A DNA stretch of 64,000 bases from Achatina immaculata. Lineage: Eukaryota > Mollusca > Gastropoda > Stylommatophora > Achatinidae. Made by a program: the position numbers and the translations under genes. The stretch's first letter is position 1, and the number at the start of each line of letters is the position of its first letter. The stretch covers positions 14,852,282 through 14,916,281 of the forward strand of contig CM019701.1 of the NCBI GenBank assembly GCA_009760885.1, read 5' to 3'. The notes beneath the pieces were generated by a model. It was not told where the DNA came from. It saw nothing but the letters and a program-made list of their open reading frames with translations, and did no database searches. Below are positions 11,607-20,370 of this stretch, one piece after another.

Positions 11607-11950
11607 TCATCACTTTCGCATGCATAAATGAGGGTGGATATTACATTTGAATTGAATAGTCTTAACTTGGTTTTTGTGCTTATAACTTTTGAATTCCATA
11701 TGTTCTCAAGATTCTTGAAGATTGATGCTGCTTTTGCAATTCTGATCCTAACTTCCTTTCTAGTGTTACCATCCTGGTCTATGTAGCTGCCAAGGTATGC
11801 AAATTGATTGACTTCTTCAATATCTGTCCCTTCTATGTGTATTTTTCCATTTTGATTGATGGGAATTTTCATTATTTTTGTTTTGTCCTTGTTAATTTCA
11901 AGTCCTATTTTGCTAGCCAGTGAAGACAGGCTATCTGTTTTTTCTTGCAT
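11607..11950 (-). mobile_element. LINE-B segment, inverted relative to its continuation
   Basis: On the minus strand it encodes DSLSSLASKIGLEINKDKTK, then EEVNQFAYLGSYIDQDGNTR and NVISTLIYACES. Its last part (TGTAATATCCACCCTCATTT) is repeated in direct orientation at 11952. The arrangement looks like a 5'-inverted LINE insertion. Confidence 0.8.
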
Positions 11951-12670
11951 ATGTAATATCCACCCTCATTTATGCATGCGAGGGTGTCTGAGTGGCGAAG
12001 TGGTTAGTGCACTGGTCTCTCATGGCGAAGGTCGGGGGTTCGAATCCGGCCGGCGGCACCCCAGTCACCCAGCTGTAGAAATGGGTACCCGACTTCTTCT
12101 GGAGTTGGGGAAGGAAAGGGCAGCCAGGCGTGATACTGACCATATCACCCTCTAGTGTGCTGACAGGTCAAGGAAAATATGGGCTCTAACACCATATCCC
12201 TATGTGCCTCTAAGGCATGACAGGGTTACCCCTTATGCATGCGAAAGCTGGAAAACAACTAAAGAAATAGAAAAGAAATTAGACTCTTTTGAAAACAAAT
12301 GCCTAAGGAAAATACTCTGCATCAAGTGGAATGAATTCAAGAACAATGCAGAGATAAGACAGATGACTGAACAACAACCAGTCTCATGATGAGGAAAAGG
12401 AGATGGACATATGTTGGTCACTTGATGAGAAGAAATGATCAGAGAATCCCAAAACAAGCTATCAAGTGGAACACAACAGGCCGAAGAAAAAGAGGCAGAC
12501 CGCGTGAAACTCTGAAGAGGACATTATTAAGAGAGGCCAAGTTAACAGGCATAAAATCCTTTGATGAGGTTGAAAGACTCGCCGAAGACAGGAAAAATTG
12601 GCGAACTACTTTGCGAGCCCTATGTGACGTTTAACGGCACGGGAAGGATATAAGATATAAGATAAGATAA
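11951..12670 (+). mobile_element. LINE-B 3' part, split by SINE-1
   Basis: 11951-11981 and 12233-12670 together encode the RT C-terminus: YACESWKTTKEIEKKLDSFE, RRWTYVGHLMRRNDQRIPKQ, GRRKRGRPRETLKRTLLREA and WRTTLRALCDV. The 3' end is GACGTTTAACGGCACGGGAA followed by a GATAA-type tail at 12648-12671. A frame break lies near 12385. Confidence 0.85.
11982..12232 (+). mobile_element. tRNA-derived SINE-1, copy 2, inserted in LINE-B
   Basis: It begins GGGTGTCTGAGTGGCGAAGT, a tRNA-like head with an A-box, and has a clear B-box GGGGGTTCGAATCC. It ends TAAGGCATGACAGGGTTACC. A perfect 12-bp target duplication TTATGCATGCGA flanks it at 11970-11981 and 12233-12244. The head resembles tRNA-Ser/Leu. Confidence 0.9.
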
Positions 12671-12679
12671 GAATCATCA

Positions 12680-13150
12680 TTATAAAGATGATGTGTAAAT
12701 GTGAAAGCTGTTGCAAACACTGATGAAAAATATTTGAAAGATATTTGGGACTCGTTGAAATGAAGTTTGTTTTAGAATTTTTCTCTGGATATTCCTACTT
12801 AAAAGTGTGGAAACACTGTGTGTTATAGCACAGTTACAGACTGTACTCCAGATGTAAATCGTATTGTCATAGTTATAGACTAGTCTAGATGTAAGTCATA
12901 TTGAACAATTAAGCCTATTTGCAAGGTTAATACAGATCCATATGATATCAAAATTCATGAGTCATTCCCATGGAAGCCACTACGGGCTCAGTGTTAACTG
13001 AATGTATTTTTAGAAAATTGTCGGACACAAATATTTCAGTCGCAGCTATGTGTGGCCATGGTACGAAAATAGATCAGCAATGTAAGGTAGATATTCAGAG
13101 GTTCGACAATGCGTTAGAGACTTGAACCTGTGGACTTAAATCCAGTGTAG
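12680..13150. other. Intergenic stretch, no feature recognised
   Basis: AT-rich sequence between LINE-B and a SINE. It includes a loose 40-bp near-duplication around GACTGTACTCCAGATGTAAG at 12838-12905. Confidence 0.4.
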
Positions 13151-13157
13151 TTCTCAG

Positions 13158-13650
13158 GCGGCCTGGTTAGCTGAGTGGTTAGGCGCTTGGTTTAATAATC
13201 AGATTTAAAAAAAAAAACAACGAAAACAACAGGCCGTGACCCGGTGGTACTGCAAACCGGGTCCACCCGTAACGAGATGTGGACCGTACCCCCGGCATTC
13301 AATGTGCAGGGCAGGCCTCGTGCATCTCGTTTAGTTAAAAAATAACGACGCCTTTGTTTAACCAAAGGGCATATTGATCAGGTTACCTGCCAAGAGGACA
13401 CTTTGACCTCAGTCACTTTGATCTTTACTAATCAGATGGTACCGAGTTCAGTCCCAGCAGTGGGATTTTTTTCTGGTACACACCAGGCACTAAAAATGGT
13501 TACCAGAGAAATCTGAGAAGATAAAAGCGGCCAGGCGTGATACTGGCCACGTCCCACTTTCATGTGCTGAAGGTCATGGAAAATACGGGCCTAGCGCCGA
13601 GTCCCCAGCATACTTCAATGGCGAGGAAACGGGAATTTTACCTCTTTTAC
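13158..13650 (+). mobile_element. tRNA-derived SINE split by a 224-bp insertion
   Basis: The head GCCTGGTTAGCTGAGTGGTT (A-box-like) continues after the insertion with ACCGAGTTCAGTCCCAGCAG (B-box-like). The body GGCCAGGCGTGATACTGGCC resembles SINE-1. The break falls where the tRNA anticodon arm would be. Confidence 0.75.
13205..13428. mobile_element. Unclassified 224-bp insertion inside the SINE tRNA head
   Basis: It is flanked by 9-bp copies of TAATCAGAT (13196-13204 and 13429-13437). It begins with an A-rich run and is GC-rich inside (GGCCGTGACCCGGTGGTAC). No ORF. The second strand could be read as a poly-T-ended retroposon; class uncertain. Confidence 0.6.
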
Positions 13651-13664
13651 CTTGCTCTGAAGAG

Positions 13665-13800
13665 GTCACTGTTAAGAGAGGCCAAATTAACAGGCATAAA
13701 ATCCTTTGATGAGGTTGAAAGACTCGCCGAAGACAGAAAAAATTGGCGAACTACTTTGAGAGCCATATGTGACGTTTAACGGCACGGGAAGGATAAAAGA
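13665..13800 (+). mobile_element. LINE-B 3' end fragment
   Basis: Encodes LKRSLLREAKLTGIKSFDEV then ERLAEDRKNWRTTLRAICDV and the GACGTTTAACGGCACGGGAA end. It is nearly identical to 12515-12650. Confidence 0.85.
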
Positions 13801-13814
13801 TATAAGAGAAACAT

Positions 13815-13965
13815 AAAGATTATACATCTGAAAGTTCTAAAGAAGATGTACAGCTATTTTATAATGACATAGAGACATCCCTAAAAAACACAAAGTCACA
13901 TGAAGCTGCTATAGTCATGGGAGATTTTAATGCCAAAGTTGCCAAAAGAAGAACTTGTCAAAGTA
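13815..13965 (+). mobile_element. LINE endonuclease-domain fragment
   Basis: Encodes SSKEDVQLFYNDIETSLKNT then EAAIVMGDFNAKVAKR. The MGDFNAKV motif is the catalytic-core signature of the AP-type endonuclease of non-LTR elements. Confidence 0.7.
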
Positions 13966-13989
13966 TTCCCCATCTCGTCACAAATTACA

Positions 13990-14665
13990 TTTGGTGAATG
14001 AAAGACAATACCCGAAGGGGCAATAAACACCTATAGGCCTCCAGAGAAGAAGAGAAAGTGGCAGTGGGGAGGGGGAGGAAATCTAGGAGAAAGAAACAAG
14101 AAAGTAGAGCATAAATTGCAGAGAAAAAGTGGAAAACTGAAGAAGTTAAAGGAAGATGAAGACATTGTTAATTCCAGCTTGGTGGAGACAGCCAGCCTGG
14201 AAAATATGGCACTATTCTAAGACCCTCCGAGATCGTATGATTGTGATATGAAGTATATAGGGTAGACAGGTTTACGCTTAGGAGATCGTTTTCGTCAACA
14301 TCTTAACAACATTTCTAAGAGGGCTTGGACACCTGTGGCTAAACATTTTTGCCTTAGCAACCATAGAGAAAAGCAGGACATTTTTGTTAGTGCGATCCGC
14401 TCTTGTTCTGCTGATGTACGATCTCGGAGGGTCCTACAACAACGCCTTTTTTCCAGGTTGGCTCTCTCAATCCAGCTGGAATTAACAATTTCTTCAGCTT
14501 CCTTTAATTTCTTTAGTTTTCCACTTTTTCTCTGCAATTTATACTCTACTTTCTTGTTTCTTTGTTTATTTCTCATAGACTCCATCCCCCTCCAAAACGC
14601 CACCTTCTCTTCTTCTCTGGCGGCCTATAGGTGTTTATAGCCCTCCGGGTCTTATCCTTCATTTA
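13990..14665 (+). mobile_element. Penelope-like element remnant with GIY-YIG segment between inverted arms
   Basis: 14245-14460 encodes DMKYIG, a stop, then TGLRLGDRFRQHLNN, TPVAKHF and NHREKQDIFVSAI. This resembles the GIY-YIG endonuclease of Penelope-like elements (YIG.TG..L..R...H and TPV..HF...H). The sequences at about 13990-14240 and 14415-14665 are inverted copies of each other. They share GACCCTCCGAGATCGTA, the AAGAAGTTAAAGGAAG region and CACCTATAGG. The in-frame stop inside the YIG motif shows decay. Confidence 0.65.
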
Positions 14666-15074
14666 TCAGTTTCATATTATCTCCCTACTTCCCTCGCCCC
14701 TCCCAACCACGATTTGCGTCTCCAGCGGCCTACTGGTGTTTATGGCACCTTCCTGCAGTTCTTCATTCGTTATCTCTCTGTCCCCCCCTCCCCTTTGTGG
14801 TCTCTATGCCTCGTCAGTGTGACACGCATTCTTAGGTTTCCTACTTAGGAGGATGCCACTCAGATAAGTTTTTCATTTTATGTTAGTTATATGTCGTGTT
14901 TTGTTTGTGTATTCAATCCTCTACAGAGGCTACCCAGAAATATTGGATGTTGTATGTTTTTCTTTTATTCGTCCTCATCTTTCTCTCATGCTTTCTATTC
15001 GTTTTTTTCCTCACTTACTCACTCCCTCTCCCGCCTTGTAAAACTGCACCATACACCTCTATCTACCTCCATTA

Positions 15075-15319
15075 CTGTTCAACCTAGTACTAGAAAAGGT
15101 AACCAGAAAAGTGAAAGAAGAAAACAGTACAGAAGAACAAGCTAAAATACTAGAATACGCTGATGACATTGACCTAGTGGGGGAAACTGTGCAAGAAGTC
15201 ATCAACACCTGCATACACCTGAGAGATGTGGTACTATAAGTGGGCTTGACCATTAACTAAGATAAGACAGAGTATATGAAGATATCAATAGATCAGATGC
15301 AGAATGATCTAGATTATAT
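15075..15319 (+). mobile_element. LINE-F reverse transcriptase, left part (split by element P)
   Basis: Encodes LVLEKVTRKVKEENSTEEQ then AKILEYADDIDLVGETVQEV. YADD is the RT catalytic motif. Two stops follow. The frame resumes at 16869 with VGDMIIRKGETYKYLGTPFN. Confidence 0.85.
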
Positions 15320-16856
15320 CTTCTTCTTCTTCTACGTTCGCTTCTACCACCAAGACCGCCCTGTGATCCTACTGAATTTATGCCTGTGGTCCTCGTTTAG
15401 TCCCGCTGTCCCCCGTCCACGAAGGGACCACATGAGATCCCCGAGAGGACCACAAGAGGTTCAGAGTATCTCAGGGCTTGGGCCTGTATTCTTGGTGGGT
15501 CTAGGAAGCGGGATTGCGTGACACCGTGGTTTTCGTTGCACCAGTTTGGTCTAGAGTTGGACTTTCTCACCGGAAGACCTCGACGTGTTTTGGATATCAG
15601 TATATCCCTGCTGGGTGAGAAGTGGTAGCCCACACAGGCCAGAGTTGGACTTTCTCACCGGAAAACCTCGACGTGTTTTGAGATACCCGTGTATCACCGC
15701 CGGGTGAGAGGTGGTTGCCCATCCAGTCCAGTGTTGGACTTTCTCACCGGAAAACTTCAGCGTGATTAGGATACGCATACATCCCCGCCGGGTGAGAGGT
15801 GGTTGCCTATCTAGACTGCCCTGGTCCAGTGTCTCCGACTTCAGCATTTTATGGTTGTGGCCGCTTCCCTTCCTAGTTGTGACCAGGATGGAGCTTTTGT
15901 CCAGGAGGACGAATCCTCGCCACTAGTGACTTCCACCTCTGGGTTGAGCCGGTTTAGGCATATTATCCCAGTATGGGCGTGTTTGGGACGTGACCGACCT
16001 CTAGAGCGGAGGTACCGCGACGTGCGTAGCCTTCAAGTTTCACCCCTGGTGTGAGTCGGTTTAGGCATATTTTACCAATATGGGTGTATATCGGTCGTGA
16101 TCGACCTCTAGAGCGGAGATGGCGTGACATGCCTGGCCATCAAGTTTCACCCCTGGTGTGTGCCGGTTTAGGTATATTTCACCGGTGTAGGTGTATTTCG
16201 GACGTGGCCGGCCTCTAGAGCAGAGGCCCGGTGGTATGTGTAGCTCTAGCAGCGATACTACTGGACATACCGATTAAATTTCACTTTATTCTTTCCTTCA
16301 CCTTTTCACATCGGCGCCGCACAGCAACCTTTATTTCTTTTCCGCATTTTCTTCCTTGACCGGGAGGAGCTTCACTCCACGCACTGCATTCGAAGAGTCT
16401 CGCCAGCAGTGTCTTAACTTCTGGGTTAAGCCGGTTCAATCATTTCACCCAATATGACTGCACTCAGGACGTGGCCGACCTCCAGACCAGAGGTGCCTTG
16501 ATTTCACTGTTTGCTTCGCTTTATCCTTTCTACCACCTTTTCCGCAGTGGTTCCGCGCGGCAACCCTATTTGCACCTTTCTTCATTGGCCGGGAGGAGCA
16601 CCGCTCCACGCACGGCAGCTGAAGAATCTCGCCAGCAGCGGTAGATGAGCTACCAAAAGTGCCACTCATCTACCCTAAGTGTCTGGTTTTCAGGCGCCAG
16701 ATATTCGCCTTCACCCCTTCTCCTGTCAGTTTAAACAGTTCTGCCACGGGAAGGCCAGGAGCTGGACTTGACTGCAAGAGGCTGTTTGAGACGCACGCTG
16801 TTGGAGTGGAGATCGAATTCTCCACCCCACCTCCGGCAATAACAGTCCTTAGAACC
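15320..16856 (-). mobile_element. Element P copy 1, 1.5-kb non-coding retroposon inserted in LINE-F
   Basis: Read on the minus strand it starts GGTTCTAAGGACTGTTATTG and ends GCGAACGTAGAAGAAGAAGA. A perfect 12-bp target duplication TCTAGATTATAT lies at 15308-15319 and 16857-16868. Inside are GC-rich tandem blocks around TTGGACTTTCTCACCGG and GACCTCTAGAGCGGAG. There is no convincing ORF. A second copy is at 38040-39405, and its 5' 270 bp match the 5' UTR of LINE-E at 59920-60190. Confidence 0.85.
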
Positions 16857-16868
16857 TCTAGATTATAT

Positions 16869-17500
16869 AAATGTTGGAGATATGATTATTAGGAAAGGAG
16901 AAACATACAAATATCTAGGCACACCCTTCAACAGAAGCAACATAGTAAGCGAGGAAATTAAAAGCAGAGTACAGATAGGGAATAAAATATACTTTGTCTT
17001 ACAATACCTATTAAAATCCAAAATCCTGTCCCAAAATAATCTACAAAACTGTAATAAGACCAGTCGTCATGTATGGATCAGAAACGTGTAGTACAACAAA
17101 GAAAGATGAACAACAATTGCAGATCTTTGAGAACAAGATCCTAAAAAGAATCTTTGGGGCACAAAGGATACCAACAGTGGAGAATGGAGAGCTAGAAAGA
17201 ACACTGAACTGAACAGCTTATTTAAATCCCAACGAATTATAAATGTCTTGAAACTGAACAGGCTACGCTGGCTGGGCCATGTAGAAAGAATGGAAGAGAG
17301 CAGACAAACGAAAATTATGTACGCATAAGAGATGAGGGAAACAAGAACAAGGAGTAGACCAAGACAAAGATGGAAAGACAACGTAGAAGAAGATATAAAA
17401 GAAATTATTATCACTAACTGGAGAGAGAAGATTAGGAATAGAGAGTAATGGAGGCGAACTTTATCTGCAGCAGTGAGCCTTAAGGTTTTGGTTGACTTAC
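16869..17500 (+). mobile_element. LINE-F, right part
   Basis: Encodes KGETYKYLGTPFNRSNIVSE then EEIKSRVQIGNKIYF. After frame breaks it continues MYGSETCSTTKKDEQQLQIF, RLRWLGHVERMEES, RPRQRWKDNVEEDIKE and WRRTLSAA. It is 5'-truncated and inactive. Related 3' ends are at 20825 and 37558 (both minus). Confidence 0.82.
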
Positions 17501-18474
17501 ATTCACATGGCCTAACCAAGGCTGGCTCGACCGACAGCGCAACGCCTGCATTTGCAAAAGATGGGAAGTTTTTTTGTTTTGCTTTTTTTTTTTTTGAGGG
17601 GTGGGGGGGGGGGGGGACAAAATGGAAAGGGTGGAATAAATTAGATTTCTTCTTCTTCTTTTTCTTCTTCTTCTTCTTCTTCTTCAGTTTTCCGAACCAT
17701 TAACACTAAATGTGTATCTGTTTGCTGTGTTAACTGCTGCTCTCTCTTCAGAACCAATATTGTCCAAAGTTCTGATTGCACGTCCAAGCAACGCCGTGCG
17801 ACTTTCTCTTTCTGATCAGGCGTTATTGCTTGCAGCGGGGAGTCATTATTATAACTGAAGGTTTTCATTTCTTTTTGACCTCCGAATGAGCCTAGCACTA
17901 AAAATAACTTACTATCATTTACTCTACCTGTTTTGATACATTTTTGATAGTTTTATTTAACGTACTCATCATCATCATCATCATCATCATCGTAGATCGT
18001 TTTCGATCTACTTTGTAAAACTCCACCCCCCTCCCCTTCCCCTTCAGTCTGCGTTTTTTTAAAACTCCAGATGAAATACTCCTGACCGTGGGTAGTAGAT
18101 GGGCAACATTGCTCTGTGATTCACACAAGGGGAAACAAATGTTCACAACAGCCTCTGTGCATGCTGCCATGGTTGCTATGTGTTCTAAACCCCAGTACGG
18201 GAAGGTCTCCTTGGCGATAAAAAAACGAGGGTGGGTAAAATACAACCAGAAGCAGTCATCCAGACCTCGTAGCATATACTGCAGCCCTGCTATCTCTACC
18301 AAGAAGCCCGAACCCAGCTCTGACACGTGGAACTACACTGGAAGACAAGTTTTGGGGGCGCAAACCCACCCCCCCCCCCAAAGACGGCACAATTTATGCA
18401 AACAGTAAATATAGACTCATTTTTAAAAATACCCCCCCCCCCCCCCCCAAAAAAAAAGGCAACTTTAGTGACTG
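17501..18474. other. Low-complexity intergenic stretch
   Basis: Contains poly-T/poly-G runs (17575-17620), (TTC)n at 17643-17685, (ATC)n at 17966-17992 and poly-C runs near 18370 and 18434. The short ORFs here look spurious. Confidence 0.6.
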
Positions 18475-20110
18475 TAACAATTGGAGAGGAGTAACCTTAA
18501 TATCAGTTGTGTCAGAACTATTTTGCAAGGTCATTTCGAATAGACTTAAAGATATAGTGGATACCGCAATGAGAAAAGAACAAGCAGGATTTCGAAAAGG
18601 GAGAAGCTGTCTCGACCAGATCTTTACTCTAAGAATAATACTTGAAGAACATATTGAAAAGCAGAAACCATTAATATTGAACTTCATAGACTTTAAAAAG
18701 GCATTTGATAGCATACACAGAGATTCATTATGGAGAATTTTATGTCTATATGAAATACCATCTAAAACTGTCAACATCATTAAGGATCTCTACGATGGAT
18801 ATGTTTGTACAGTCAAGACAGAAGAAGGAAGGAGTGAATGGTTCCAGATTGAAACAGGTGTGAAACAAGGATGTATACTGTCTTCTTTACTTTTTGGAAT
18901 TACAATAGACTTCATAATGAAAAAATGCTGCACAGGTAACACAGGTATTGACTGAGTACATAGGACCTAACTAGAAGATCTTGATTTTGCTGATGACATA
19001 ACTCTTATCAGTAACAATGTGAATTCCATGCAAGAAAAAAAAACAGATAGCCTGTCTTCACTGGCTAGCAAAATAGGACTTGAAATTAACAAGAACAAAA
19101 TAAAAATAATGAAAATTCCCCTTAATCAAAATGGAAAAATACACATAGAAGGGACAGATATTGAAGAAGTCAATCAATTTGCATACCTTGGCAGCTACAT
19201 AGACCAGGATGTTGACACCAGAAAGGAAGTTAGAATCAGAACTGAAAAAGCAACATCGATCTTCAAGAATCTTGAGAACATATGGAATTCAAAAGTTCAT
19301 TCATTCATTCATTCATTTGCATGTCCCTTGCGGAACTTTGCCTCCAAAACAGCACTCCTGTAGGCCTCTCGGTTGTGAGCAAGATGCCTGCTGCTGCTGC
19401 GTCCATTTGCAGATCGTCAACGATTTCTTGCGGCCATCTTCGTTTTCTTTTTCCCATTATGTATCCTTCCAATACAGTCTTCTCTAAATTATCATGACGT
19501 TTAATTTGTCTAAAATATTTAAGTTTTCCCTCTTTAATCCTCTTTACTAGCCATCCTTCTTCAATATTAAGCTCTTATAGTATAGATATATTTGTTCTTT
19601 TTTGTGTCCACGATATTTGGAGAACTCTTCTGTAGCATTTACATTCAAAGGCATTTATGTGTTTCTCAGCTGTTTTGTTAAGTGTCTAGGTCTCACAGGC
19701 ATATGTTGCGATGGGAAATTCAAAAGTTATAAGCACAAAAACCAAGTTAAACTATTCAATTCAAATGTAATATCCACCTCATTTATGCATGCGAAAGCTG
19801 GAAAACAACTAAAGAAACAGATAAGAAATTAGACTCTTTTGAAAACAAATGCCTAAAGAAAATACTCGGCATCAAGTGGAACGAATTCAAGAACAATGCA
19901 GAGATAAGACAGATGACTGAACAACAACTAGTCTCATGGGTGATCAGGAAAAGGAGATGGACATATGTTAGTCATTTGATGAGAAGAAATGATCAGAGAA
20001 TCCCAAAACAAGCTATCAAGTGAAACACAATAGGCCAAAGAAAAAGAGGCAGACCGCGTGAAACTCTGAAGAAGACGTTTAAAGGCACGGGAAGTATATA
20101 AGAAGAAATA
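18475..20110 (+). mobile_element. LINE-B reverse transcriptase, longest copy, interrupted by LINE-A
   Basis: 18509-18955 encodes RT core blocks EQAGFRKGRSCLDQIFTLR, LNFIDFKKAFDSIHR and IETGVKQGCILSSLLFGI. The catalytic LDFADDITLISNN is at about 18972. An internal deletion removes sequence between these blocks. The copy is interrupted at 19296-19716 by LINE-A, resumes at 19717, has another deletion before GGCACGGGAAG, and ends at about 20105. No intact ORF remains. Confidence 0.88.
19296..19716 (-). mobile_element. LINE-A 3' fragment inserted in LINE-B
   Basis: Minus-strand copy of the LINE-A 3' end with a (TGAA)n tail seen here as TTCATTCATTCATTCATT. The 10-bp duplication AATTCAAAAG flanks it at 19286-19295 and 19717-19726. 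Confidence 0.9.
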
Positions 20111-20229
20111 TAGACGGCAGAGGCTAGAACAAAAGAACGCAGAACAACCAAAGACATACAATGTACGGTTTGAGAAGCATTGAATTAGATAACTGTAATT
20201 ACTAAAGGGAATGAATTCAAACGAAACAA

Positions 20230-20295
20230 AAGAGGTTTCTGACAGGAAGTACATTCATTGGTTACTGACCCATAGTGTACAGCTGTGTCGGTGTA
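20230..20295 (+). promoter_or_regulatory. ELOA: Candidate ELOA proximal promoter / 5' UTR
   Basis: An ETS-like CAGGAAGT (20242-20249) and an inverted CCAAT box (ATTGG in CATTCATTGGTTAC) lie within 60 bp of the ELOA start codon. No TATA box was seen. The sequence begins just after the LINE-B remnant. The transcription start is inferred, not seen. Confidence 0.4.
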
Positions 20296-20370
20296 ATGGC
20301 CGACGAAGAAACTATTGGACAGCTATGGAGATACAAGCTGGACTTAGAACAAAAACATGATGAAAGAAAG
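20296..20370 (+). CDS. ELOA: ELOA coding exon 1 (start codon)
   Basis: Encodes MADEETIGQLWRYKLDLEQK then HDERK, 25 codons, phase 0, followed by donor GTAGCA. It aligns with the N-terminus of Elongin A (short acidic start, then a helix leading to KKLLKYLKKLS). An in-frame GTG exists upstream, but this ATG fits the family length. Confidence 0.8.

Noticed and set aside
11982..12232. Functional tRNA gene
   Set aside because: A- and B-box-like words are present, but the arms do not form a convincing cloverleaf. The sequence repeats elsewhere with the same long tail, so it is a SINE.
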